DNA of 64,000 nt from Bathynomus jamesi. Taxonomy: Eukaryota > Arthropoda > Malacostraca > Isopoda > Cirolanidae. The notes beneath the pieces are model-generated. The model worked only from the letters and a program-made list of their open reading frames with translations, was not told where the DNA came from and made no database searches. The stretch covers positions 425,001 to 489,000 of the forward strand of contig JAJOZX010000943.1 in NCBI GenBank assembly GCA_023014485.1, in the 5' to 3' direction. Positions within the stretch are counted from its first letter, which is position 1. Every line of letters begins with the position of its first letter. Positions 40,360 through 51,208 of the stretch are shown here, one piece after another. A program made the position numbers and the translations under genes.

Positions 40360-40985
40360 TATATATCTTATATTTTTTAATTCAGTAAATTTCTTTCTTC
40401 AGTTTCTCTTCATTTCTTACTTTCCCTCATTCTTCTCTTTCTTCGCCTTTCCTTGTCATGGCAACCATCAACGTAAAGGGGTAAGGGCTGGGGATGGGGT
40501 AGAGGAGGACGGGACCTCCAAGAGGCCTGGGTAAAAGTTAGTGTTGTATTTGGTGGTTTTGAGTGGGGACATGGGACACTAACATTGCAATGTTGCGGGG
40601 TCATCGCCAATAATGAGCTGTTAAATGCATTCAACATTTGTAATTACACCAAACGCATCCATACTACTTACACGTATTACAGTTTATGGAATTAAAGGAC
40701 AAATTATCTTCATGTAATTTTGTGTTTTATTTCCAGATACATTTGATGTTCCCTAAGTACTTTTCGATAAAAAATGTGCAATTTACCGTAATTAACATCG
40801 GAATCTGCTTCACTTAATTTTAGTCGACAAATTTCCTTTCCAAAAAAGTTGAATTTAATTAAGTGAAGAAAAGATTTCATCTAAGTTTTAAATATTTTAT
40901 AGACGGTGTGAGTTATTACCAATTCATAGGTTAGGTCGCTGAACTTAAAGCAAATATAATATATGCATTGTATTTTTTGTATGCA
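40360..40985. other. No gene recognised
   Basis: Mixed sequence with a purine-rich patch near 40490-40530. No supported feature. Confidence 0.4.
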
Positions 40986-41816
40986 GGAAGGAGAGGCCAA
41001 GGGCGAATGTTCCTCCCATAAAGGAAGAAGAGAGCCAAGATCAAGGTTCAAGGTATTCGAGATGCCTGGACACCGCTTGAAAGATTGGAGGTTATAGATA
41101 GGGGGAAAGATGGATAAAGGAAAATTGTTCCAGAGTTCACCGGTTGAGTAGATGGAAGATCGAAAATAATGATTAACCCTTGCGTTAGAGAGTTGGACAG
41201 AAAAGGAATAAGAATGTGTCGAAAGTCTAGTCCTTATTTGGAACAGGTTGAATGAACGCGAACTTCCAGCAGGAAGGAAAAGTATCAGATGAAAGAAAAA
41301 GACGAAAGAGTTTGACTTGGCAGGGTGTCAGCACAGAAGTACAGTTCTTGAGAACAACAGGAGGAACACCATCAGGACCATACGCCTTCCTAGATCTGAG
41401 CCCAGATATGACAAAAATAACATCTTTGGAAGAGATTCTAATTTCAGACATAATAAAGTCAGAGAGAGTTGGAGATGGAGCAACAGTGCAACAGCACCCG
41501 AATCGTCCAAGGTTGAGTTGTAAGCGAAAGTTTCAGCGAAGAGTTCAGCTTTGTTAGCAGAAGAAACGGCAACCGAGTCATCGGAATGGAAAAGAGGAGG
41601 GAAAGAAAAGGAAGTAAAGTTGTTGGAGAGGGTTTTGGCTAGATGCCAAAAAGAGCGAGAAGAATTAAAATAGGTTTCCACATTTTTGTCGGATGAAGGG
41701 ATTTTTGTCGAGTCGAAGAACAGATTTTGCACGATTCCGGGCAAAAGTATAAGCTGCGTGAGAATCAGGAGTTGGATGGTGACGGTACCTTCTGAAAGAC
41801 GCCTCTCTGTTTTGGA

Positions 41817-42650
41817 CAGTGGTGGACAAATTACTAAGATTTCGTAATTGGGTAAAAGTAGAATTACTTGCCGAAAATAGTAATGAAGTAGAAGTAAAAT
41901 TACTATCTTAAATAAGTAATCGATTAAAAGTAAAAGTTACTGATGTTTCAAAAGTAACTAAGAGTATAAAGTAGAAATAACTTCTCTTGGATTAATTATA
42001 TATTGCTTTTCGGTGCTACTATAGTATGCGGTCTACCCACGATTGGTTAGGTTTAGTCATGATATTTTCATTAAAACTAACGAAAATATCATGACTAAAC
42101 CTAACCAATCGTCAAGGGCGATTAACATTGGGATGTAAACAAGCAATTAATAAACAAGATAAGAAGCTATAATTAATTAAAAGGTAGACGCCGAATGGTA
42201 GGTAGACCGCATACTATAGGAGCACCTGCTTTTCAATGTCTATTTTTATTTACATAGCACAAATTTGCAGCACTGATATTCTAGTAATATGATTATAATT
42301 TTAACTATTAGTTAATGCATTCGTGATTCACTATAATGCTAAATTGTAGATATTACTGAAGTTTATACATGACATTACGCCAGAAACACACCACTCAAAA
42401 TTTGCTGGAGTTTAATTTTACCAACAACTGATTTTCAAAGTTCTTGCGACTGATGCTTGAACGACGGGGTGTAAAATTCCTGGATTAAAATACATATAGA
42501 GAAATACATATGGAGAATAAACAGCCTTGGGAGATCCAAAAAATAAAAGAAAAATATAAAAAAGTAATTGTATAGCTTTTTTACAAAAGTAATGAAGTAA
42601 AAAGTAGTTACTGTAATCGATTACAAATGCTTCGTTACTTGCCTACCACT
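41817..42650. mobile_element. hAT-type MITE carrying a nested MITE
   Basis: Ends CAGTGGTGGACAAAT and TACTTGCCTACCACT are inverted, with the internal AAAGTAATTACT-like pattern common to this class. It interrupts the LINE-E frame precisely between two codons of conserved text. I see no clear 8-bp duplication. Bases 42012-42226 are a later insertion. Confidence 0.75.
42012..42226. mobile_element. Palindromic MITE with TTAGG-like core, nested in the hAT MITE
   Basis: Ends GGTGCTACTATAGTATGCGG and the inverse ending CTATAGGAGCACC, flanked by the 8-bp duplication TGCTTTTC (42004-42011 and 42227-42234). The core is a palindrome of GATTGGTTAGGTTTAG and GATATTTTC. A second copy starts at 63909. Confidence 0.92.
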
Positions 42651-42989
42651 AGTTGCGATAGCATTAGAACAAGTAAAGTTAAGCCAAGGTTTTTTTTGCA
42701 TTAGTAGTAGGAATAGAATATGCAATGTATGCCTCCATGCCCGAGAGAATCACCTCCGTGATGCGCTCAGCACCCTCAGAATGACCGCTGGCACGGAAGC
42801 AGTAATCATTCCGTGGGAAACCACAGAAGCACCGCCCAAGGGCCTCACAATCAGCGGCACCAAAGTGCCAAATGCACTTTGTTGTTGTGTATATGGTGTA
42901 GTGTGTGTGTATTGTGTTCATAATGTAAGTTACATTTGGCACGGGACCATTTTTTTGTGGCACGCTAAATGTTTATATTTATAGGCCAG

Positions 42990-43625
42990 CACGTTAAAAA
43001 CGATAACCATGGGTTGTTCATTTTGGGAAGAGAAAGAGGTGGGGGATTTCCTCTACTGTGTATAACTATGGGGGTGATTGTCTCCTTAATTTGATTAAAA
43101 AAATAAACCACGTTTGATTGCCAGTATACGACGACTCAACATGGAAAAAAAATAGTATCTTAATTTTTTTTTGTATGAGGTTCTCCCGTATTTTTCTTTT
43201 ATTTGTGTCACAACTGTCAAAATAAACGGTTGGTCACCTTTGAATTATATAGTTCAAGTATCGATATTTTTTGAAAAATAAATAAATAAATGATTTTAAA
43301 AAATGATGATAAATTCTTATTATTTTTTAGCAAATCTTTTGACCTGACACTTCATCAAATACGGCTCTCGTTTGTAAGTGATGGATTCTTTTCGGTAGCA
43401 TTATTAATTATTTGGTTATTAATTGGGAAGTTCGAAAATGTAATTAAAGGAATAAAAATTGCAAGGAAACTTTTTTCTAATTTCGGTTTTTCGGAATCTG
43501 AAGTATTTTTTCTCTAAACTGATTCAAATATAATTTATTATCTGACGTTGGAAACCACTTACAATTACAACCCGGACAACAAAGTAAAATTAAATGCAAA
43601 AAACTTCACTTTTCTACGTGAAGGT
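42990..43625. other. No gene recognised
   Basis: AT-rich. A 75-codon frame at 43290-43517 has a hydrophobic centre but no recognisable family, and I do not call it a gene. Confidence 0.4.
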
Positions 43626-43629
43626 CAAA

Positions 43630-44820
43630 ATATGATAATAAAAACCCACTCTAATAGACAGAGTTTATTTCCACTGGAAACTGGAAGAAATATTGAAACC
43701 CGTATTAAAGAACATAAATATGCCTTCAGAAGTTGTAATACTAATAATGCAATTTTTTATCACGCCAGCTAAAATGATCATGCTATAGATTGGGAATCAA
43801 GTAAGTTACTTTATAAGTGCAATAATTATGTCAAACGAAAAATAATAGAATCTGTATGGATAGAACAAGTGGATAATTTTAATTTGTTTGAAAGTACTTA
43901 TAAGCTGGGCCCTCTAATGAGATCCTTGGTCAAAAAATCTGTTACGGCGTCGGGTGAACGGGTTCTAACCTAAGTGCGAATTTCTTAAAGGTCTCTGGAT
44001 TGTTTCCTTACTCACTTTTGGTTTATTCGTTTTTTCGGTAAAATGTAAATGGAATAATAAACGTAATAGTAATAAATGTAAATGTAATAATAAAAGTAAT
44101 AAATGTGGAAATAAATGTAAATGCAATAATAATAAATGTAATAATAAAGGTAATAAAATAAATGTAATAAAAGGTGTAAAGGTAATAATAATAAATGTTA
44201 AAAACGTAAATGTAATAATAAATGCAATAATAAATGCACTAATTATGTCAAAATAATAGAATCTGTATGTATAGAACAAGAAGATAATTTTAATTTGTGC
44301 GAATGTACCTATAAGCGGGACCCTTTAATAAAATGCCCTTCCGGTGTCGGGAGAACGGTATCTAACCTAGGTGCGAATTTCTTAATGGTCTCTGGATTGT
44401 TTCCTTCTCGCCCTTTTCATTCTTTTTTCGGTTTATAATTTTTGTATAATAAACAACAATGTAATAATAATCAATGTAATAATAAATTTATAATTTCTGT
44501 AATAAATAATAATGCAATAATAAATGTAATAAATGTAATAATTATGTAAAAAGTAATAGAATCTGTTTGTATAAAACAAGAAGATAGTTTTAATTTGTGC
44601 GAATGTACTTATAAGCGGGCCCCTTTAATAAAATGCCCTTCCGATGTCGGGAGAAGGGGATCTAACCTAGGTGCGAATTTCTTAATGGTCCCTGGACTGT
44701 TTTCCCTCTTGTTTTTGGTCCATTCGTTTTTCTGTACCCACCCGAAGAGGATGCCAGTGGGCATCGAAACTGTTGTGGAAATAAACTCTGTCTATTAGAG
44801 TGGGTTTTTATTATCATAAA
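43630..44820 (+). mobile_element. PLE-2 copy with GIY-YIG remnant, flanked by inverted pseudo-LTR ends
   Basis: Starts with the inverse of its own 3' end (ACTCTAATAGACAGAGTTTA at about 43651), then a GIY-YIG C-terminus (ETGRNIETRIKEHKYAFRSC, one stop, then DHAIDWESSKLLYKC and KRKIIESVWIEQ). Tandem diverged 3' regions rich in AATAATAAATGTAA and a hammerhead-like motif near the end follow. RT is absent. Same family and layout as 8425-9740. Confidence 0.75.
44738..44778 (+). ncRNA. Hammerhead-ribozyme-like motif (PLE-2)
   Basis: Stem I CCAC/GTGG, core CCGAAGA (consensus CUGANGA with one change), stem II GATGCC/GGCATC fully paired, GAAAC, short stem III and GTT. The unpaired G before stem II is also present in the PLE-1 motifs. 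Confidence 0.55.
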
Positions 44821-45318
44821 GTAAAATTACTTAACACTACAAAATAAAAAAGTAAATTACATAGTTTTGTTCTGATTGGTTGTTTAGCCTCCTTTGCAAC
44901 ATCTACAGTCATATGACGGGGCAGGAGGTGGGAATAGCTTTATGCGGGACCCAAACCAACGGGTCGGTACATAGAGGACGGGCTTCCATCCAACTATATA
45001 CGAGTACAATCCAGACCCAATGTCGCTTATCTTCGCTGATCGACGGGAAGCGGTGTTTCGACAGTATACAAACCAGTTTAAAAGAAAAAAAGGTTAAAAA
45101 GATTTTTGAATTTTGGTTAGGAATTACTTTATTACAAGAATTATGAATATATTATCGGATTTTATTGAATTTCTTGTAAATTTTGTTTCTCTTACGACTG
45201 AGGATAAAATTAAGAGATTTCTTAGAAAATTAAAGGATCTTATTTGCTCCTAGTTCCACACCCGCATTATTATATGGTCTCCCTAAACAATATAAACTTC
45301 ATATGAAACTAAGGGGTT

Positions 45319-45521
45319 GGATCACCTGAAGATCAGGACCCCCAGCCTTCTCTAGTTAGCCTTATAAGGCTAACTAACGAAAATATCACGACTTAACCTA
45401 ACCAATCGTTAGGTCAACTGTACGCCCTTGACGATTGGTTAGGTTAGGTCGTGATATTTTCGTTAATTAGCCTTATAAAACTAACTAAAGAAGGCTGGGG
45501 GCCCTGATCTTCAGGTGATCC
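45319..45521. mobile_element. Palindromic MITE with TTAGG-bearing core
   Basis: Ends GGATCACCTGAAGATCAGG and its inverse. The inner arms (CCCCAGCCTTCT, AGTTAGCCTTATAA) and core (GATTGGTTAGGTTAGG) match the element at 150-351, but the outermost 15-20 bp differ. The flanking duplication is imperfect. Confidence 0.85.
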
Positions 45522-45539
45522 AGGGTTTCTTTAACATCA

Positions 45540-46350
45540 TACAGTACGTCCTCATTTCTTTTGTCAAAGTTTCTAGCTCCCGTACTATAATGTTTTCGAC
45601 TCTCATAGCTCTTTTAAAAGTATCGCTATAGTACTGATGGAGTTAATACATTTTGCATGGTCATTTTCGATAATGAGAACTCTTTCACAAATATACCTCT
45701 CTGGTAAATTATTAATATTTGTTCGGATTCTCTTTGTAGTTCGAATCTTTCTGATATTTGACCAACGAAACCTTATTTTAAAACCTTAGTCAAATTGTCC
45801 CTTTGAAATTTTTTAGTTTTAATAATCGGCTGCATGAACAAGTAGATGGTTTGGGAATGGTCCTCTTATTGGGTTCAATCCCCGCAAATATTTGTGTTAT
45901 TATGAGAAAAAGTGGTTTGATGAGTTCACGCTCTTTTCAATTCCGTCCGATACTTTATCGCACATATTCATACTACCAAGTTACTTAATTATACGAATAG
46001 TCAACATCCTAATTTTAAGTTTACAGTAGAATCTGAGTTGAAAACTAGACTTTCGATCCTCGATGTTGAAGTCTGTAGATGCAACACTCGGATCTTAACA
46101 TTAGTTTACCGTAAGGCTATTTTTTAGGCTTGGGTTTGAGTTTGTCAATTTTTCTTTATTACAGAATTCAGTTTGCACTAGTGTTGCGTTCATATGAGAT
46201 CTGCTCAACTTGTGCTACTTTAATTCTAAATTTGTGATTTTAAAATTATATTTTATAAAATATGGTTTCTCCCTTCATCTAACAAATATGGCAATAAGGA
46301 GTTCGTTAAACAAACATTACGGTCGATAAGGGTCTTTTGCAATTGTCTCT
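45540..46350 (+). pseudogene. Degenerate PLE reverse transcriptase
   Basis: Translated pieces in shifting frames read QVDGLGM followed by a G-S-x-P-A-N stretch (45838-45895), then sequence like TVESEL and DVEVCRCNTRILTLVYRKA (46020-46125), the order expected for PLE RT motifs around LGP.xAN and the thumb. Stops and frameshifts are dense and the YIDD region is not recognisable. Older than PLE-1; possibly the RT part of PLE-2. Confidence 0.55.
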
Positions 46351-46639
46351 AAACTTGATTTTACTTTTATCAATCTTATTTTAAATATTAGACAGGAAAA
46401 CGTAAACAAGAATTACGATTCCTAGGCTCCTTTTCTAAGTATAAATATCATGTCCCTTGCGGCTTGCGATCGTCACTCGTTTACAGTCTAGTTTTGGACG
46501 TTGTAGTGCACCTTATGGAGGTTCAACTAAGCGTAACCTTCAGTTTCGTAGCGATCTTAACGAAGTGGCCAATGGTTGAGTAAACCAGATTCGTCTTTTA
46601 TTAATGGCCACATCCATGTGTGCATATCCAATATCCAAT

Positions 46640-47450
46640 ATTTGACAAATTGTTCATTTTCGATAATAGCAATACTCGTAATAACGGATTTAAATTACGT
46701 GGTAGACGTTTCATTACTAACATCGCTTAAAACGTTTTTACGTTTAAAGTAATTGATAAATGGAATAATCTTCCCGCGCCTGTCGTGAACTCTACTAGCG
46801 TTAATATATTTAAGAACCATTTAGAGAGGCATTTTAAAAATATTAACGGCGTTTAAAATAATAAAACAATTAGCAACAGGAGCTCTGGGGGTGATAGTCA
46901 AGGTTTGAGTTTGTTGACGATTGATGCCAGCTTGTGATATGCCAACGTTAAATTTATATTATTAAAAAAAAAGGAAAAAGAAAAAAAGAAGGGAAAAAAT
47001 AAGACTAACACAAACTTAATGTAGCTCATAGCGTAAACTAACCCACCTTTTGTTATACTCTTCTCAATCTCTCTTTACTTGCATGTCTGCAGTTTACATG
47101 GAATGACATTGTTTCTTTGAGTTAAGACTGTGTTTGCATGGTTTGTAAGCGTTCTTATTTTACTTCTTTTCATCTTTCACCCCTTTCCTATTCTCTTCGA
47201 TTATTTTTCCGACCTGTCGGCAGTGGTTGGTGGGTGATGATGGAGAGTCTTTCTCTCTCTTTTTCTGAATGAATGTTAACCCACGACTGATAGGTTTTGC
47301 TACTTCCTTAACCCCTCCTTATTCTCTTCTTTTAACTCTCTGTTCGCTTCTTTTAACCCCCTACTCTCTTTTTTCTCTCGGGCTAACCTTAGTGTGGACC
47401 TTAGGATCTATGTTAGCCTTAGCTTCTGTAGATCTGTAGATTAATCTTAA
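46640..47450 (+). mobile_element. LINE-A 3' end, 5'-truncated copy
   Basis: Same 3' region as 31672-32560 and 57440-59713 (AATTGTTCATTTTCGATAAT, AGCAACAGGAGCTCTG, terminal TCTGTAGATC). Non-coding apart from the last codons. Confidence 0.85.
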
Positions 47451-47545
47451 CACTGAAGATAGTAATGGCTTACTAAACGTGTGAAGTTAAATGCTAATTA
47501 GAGTTGCCCTGGCCATCTCCTATATATTTCGGCCGCGATTTTTTT

Positions 47546-47548
<3 letters not shown>

Positions 47549-47640
<92 letters not shown>
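47549..47640. repeat. (CA)n(TA)n microsatellite
   Basis: A CA run followed by a long TA run. It directly abuts the next MITE, whose duplication is therefore within TA repeats. Confidence 0.95.
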
Positions 47641-47642
<2 letters not shown>

Positions 47643-48023
47643 TACTTACGTATTAACGGGGGGCCACCGCATATTGATGATTGGTTAGGTTAAGTTGTAA
47701 TATTTTCGTTAGTTGAAAATTTCTAATACATCATATTTTTTAAATAGCAATATTTTTTAAAACATTTACAATGATTTATATTACACATATTTACAATGAT
47801 TAATAAAGAGACCGCATCTTCTTCACTTTTTGGTAGATCCCAAATTTTCATCATGAAGCCTAAAAAAATTACTTTTTTTCAGAAAATTGTATAAAAAAAT
47901 ATTTTAAAAAATATTGCTATTTAAAAAATATGATGTATTAGAAATTTTCAACTAACGAAAATATTACAACTTAACCTAACCAATCATCAATATGTGGTGG
48001 CCCCCCGTTAATACGTAAGTACC
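47641..48023. mobile_element. Palindromic MITE, GGTACTTACG ends, TTAGG-like core
   Basis: Ends GGTACTTACGTATTAACGGG and the inverse, within TATATATA on both sides. Arms contain GATGATTGGTTAGGTTAAG and ATATTTTCGTTAGTTG, the module shared with the other palindromic MITEs, then AT-rich inner arms around a unique centre of about 130 bp. Confidence 0.85.
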
Positions 48024-48695
48024 TATATATATATATACACACACCTTACCTTACAACCTTACAAAGGTTCCGCGCGATGATTCCTCATTTCGCGAAGGTC
48101 AACCTTGTCGCCCCTCCTCTCGAGTTGGCCTGGTGAAGTAGTGAGTTAGTTTCTTGTGCTCTCCACCTCACATAGCCAGGTACGCACGGCTCATCGTGGA
48201 TTGTTCTGAGCCAGGCGTCTAATCTTCTTTTAAAGATGTCCACTGAAACTCCCTTCGTGTTTCTTAGGTCTTTGGGCAGCTGATTAAACAGTTTTGGTCC
48301 TCTCACAAAACTATTTTCTTTCAGAGTTAAGGATGTTCCCTGTCTCGCCTTTAATTTGGGAATACGACACACACTACCGTTTCTACTTTCCAGTGTTGTT
48401 TGGGGAGTTATAGGGTTCAGAGTAAGATTAGGGACTAATTTCTCCATTATTTTCCAATGGTGTATCTCTCTCTCTTCTCCTTTCCAGTGAATATAGGTCT
48501 AGTTCGCGTAACCCTTCCCAGTAATTTAGTTGTTTGCACTCATTGATCTTGGCTGTGAAGCTTCTCTGGATCCTTTCCAGCTGTCTAATGTCTTCTATTT
48601 TATATGGGGATGTTAAGATCGAGCAGTATTCCAATTTGGGTATGAACAGGGTTTTCAGTAGAAGAATCATTACATTCCTATCCCTTCGTTTAAAG

Positions 48696-51208
48696 CAGGG
48701 GTGGGGAACCTGCGGCCTTTTGGGGTACTAGTTGCGGCCTTCTGCCTATTTGACATTCAGAATTCATACCGTACGATAATGGACAGCAACTGATACCACT
48801 TTAGGGCTTTAGGCTATTTCATTAGATCATGGTTTCAGCTTCACTGCTTCTTACACATACAAGCCTTCTTTATGGCTTGAACAATAGGAAATATGGCAAC
48901 GTTGCCAGTTGAAACTGGCAGAGTTGCCTCACGGCTTACGCCCTTACCTATCAACGATCAACTCGACTGGCTGACTGGATGACAGTTACTGACGATTCTC
49001 CGATAGTGACACGCACGCTTGTTTCCTTTAAAACTGTAAATCTTGGATCAATTCGTGTACCATTTTTATTTAAAAATCTTCTGGTACCCCAATCATGTCA
49101 AAAACTGTGAAAAGAAAATTAAAGGAAGAGAACAGAGTATTCCATGAAGAATGGGAATTGCAGTATTTCATAGTTACTGAGAAAGATAAAATGATGTGTT
49201 TGCTCTGCAATGCCATAATTGCAACAGTGAAGAAACACAATGCATATCAGCATTATGCAACTCATAAGAACCACAAGTATGCTATATTGGAAGAAGAACC
49301 CCGAAAGTTTGCACTTACGAAGATGAAACTTCAAAAGCAGCAACAACAGCAAGTATTTAAAACGATGTCAGGCCTAAGGACTGAAATCACTGAAGCAACT
49401 TATAAAGTAGCATATATACTTGGAAAAAGAGGTAAGCCATATAGTGATGTGGAAATCATAAAAGAATGCATTGTTGAAGTTGTAGCCCCTTTAGATTCAG
49501 ACAAGGTTAACAAATACAAACAACTACCTCTTTCAAGAAGGACCATAACTGATCGGCAACATGAATTAGCCCTCAATGTAACTGAACAACTTCATACAAT
49601 ATGCCAAAGCGAAAATACTTATTATTCGATTACCTTGGATGAGTCCACTGATATTACTGACTCAGCGCAAGTGTCATTTTTTATTCGTGTTATAACTGCA
49701 GATTTTCAATGCTACGAGGAGTTACTGGCTTTGGGTACCCTTACGGGGAAGACACGTGGAATTGACGTCTTGTCTCTCTTCAAAGAAAAATGCCGTGAAG
49801 CGAAACTGAATTTATGTAATTTAGTAAGTGTATGCACAGATGGTGCACTTTTCATGAGAGGAAAATGTGCAGGATTTGTTACGCTACTACAAAAAGAACT
49901 GCCAAATCCAGATAGCTTGATTTCCTTTCACTGTATTTGGCATCAACAGAATCTCTGTGCCAAATCTACTGTTTTGAGTGACATATTAAGTAAAGTTATA
50001 CGTATTGTGAACTACATTAGAACAAATGCATCACGACATCTCGCAATATGCTTATGCTTGATGATGAAACATTCAGTGTGGATCTTCCGTATCATTCTAA
50101 AGTGCGCTGGTTGTCACAAGGGCAAGTCTTTGAAAAACTTTTGTCTTTGCGAAAACAAATCACAAGATTTTCTGAGGAACTCAATGAACCATGTGAATTG
50201 TCAAAAAAGGATTTCTGCAGAAATGCTGCATTTTTTGTGACGTAATGTCAAGCAAAATTACCTGAATATTTCTTTGCAAGGTAAAACTAAATCCATATAT
50301 GAAATGTGGCAAAAAATCCAGGCTTTTCGGAGGAAGCTGCGCTTTTCCAAAACTATCCTTACCCGATCGGAACTTTCAGCTGAACACTTCCCTGAACTGG
50401 CAAATGTAATTGATGAAGAAGATACAAGCAAATCATTAAGGGAATGCGATGTGAAAGGATACACAGCTGTCCTAGACTCCCTGATTGAAGAATACGATGA
50501 AAGATTTGAAGATTTTGAGAAACATGACTTCACACTGAAACTAGCTTTCCAACCACACCTGGTTGGTGTCTCCAAAGCACCTGAAGATTTACAGATGGAG
50601 TTGATTCAGCTATTAGAAGATAATATCTTTAAGTCTCTATTTGATACTGAGAAGGATCCTGTTGAAATATGGAAAAATGGCGTTGAATACCCACGTCTGC
50701 GCCAACATGCTCGTCGAATGTTGCCTTCTTTCGGCACAACCTACTGTTGTGAATGAACGTTTTCATATGTGACTCAAATCAAAACGCGCTTGAGATCTCA
50801 GATGACGAATATTCACCTGGAGGACCAACTAAAACTACGGTCAACGATATTGGAACCAAATGCACGACTCCTGTCCCGCAATAAGCAGTCACAAAAAAGT
50901 CATTAAATGGTTTATCACTTTTTCACTTAATATTAACATCATTTCACTTAATATCATTTTTCACTTAATATTAGTTCTATTGTTAATTATTCTCCCCAAA
51001 AAATAAATGTGCACTTGCTGAACTTTTTATTTATTATAAAAGCCCTCACGTATTATCAAGTTTGATTTAAAATTAATAAATATGTAGATTGTAGAATAAA
51101 ATATGATATTTTGTTGTACTGTATATGTTAAATTCTCAGCATGCGGCCTGATAGGGTCTTGGTTAAATGAAATGCGGCCTTCCAATGAAAAAAGGTTCCC
51201 CACCCCTG
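48696..51208 (+). mobile_element. hAT transposon, full length (2513 bp), perfect TSD
   Basis: Ends CAGGGGTGGGGAACCTGCGG and GGTTCCCCACCCCTG, flanked by GTTTAAAG on both sides (48688-48695 and 51209-51216). Subterminal TGCGGCCTT repeats occur at both ends. Excision would rejoin the LINE-D frame. It encodes one damaged transposase. Confidence 0.97.
49095..50907 (+). pseudogene. hAT transposase (ZBED5/GTF2IRD2-like), nearly complete but frameshifted
   Basis: The ATG at 49095 starts a BED-like zinc-finger region (MMCLLCNAIIATVKKHNAYQ with H and C ligands), then the RNase H-like core with TLDESTDITDSAQVSFFIR (first catalytic Asp) and SVCTDGALFMRG (second). The middle is insertion-domain-like, and the C-terminus carries RLRQHARRMLPSFGTTYCCE, the dimerisation motif. 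Breaks are a frameshift near 50040-50048, a frame change near 50241-50273, and a TGA at 50754-50756 inside the C-terminal motif, after which text continues to about 50905. Length if whole would be about 600 residues, usual for the group. Few lesions and a perfect TSD suggest recent activity. Confidence 0.9.

Larger units (their letters stand above)
40986..42963 (-). pseudogene. LINE-E (Jockey/CR1-like) remnant lacking the RT core, nested with MITEs
   Basis: Minus strand from 42963: a linker after the endonuclease (SEGAERITEVILSGMEAYI, IPTTNAKK), then beyond the MITE at 41817-42650 REASFRRYRHHPTP and ARNRAKS. SFWHLAKTLSNNFTS, KAELFAETFAYNSTLDDSG and RKAYGPDGVPPVVLKN (start of RT) follow, to FPSCWKFAFIQPVP at about 41230. 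The sequence then jumps directly to the C-terminus (STGELWNNFPLSIF-type, 41225-40990). The RT palm is deleted. The wording matches LINEs I know as very common in decapod crustaceans. Confidence 0.8.

Noticed and set aside
43290..43517. Small membrane protein gene
   Set aside because: One hydrophobic stretch in an AT-rich 75-codon frame; no conservation, promoter or family evidence.
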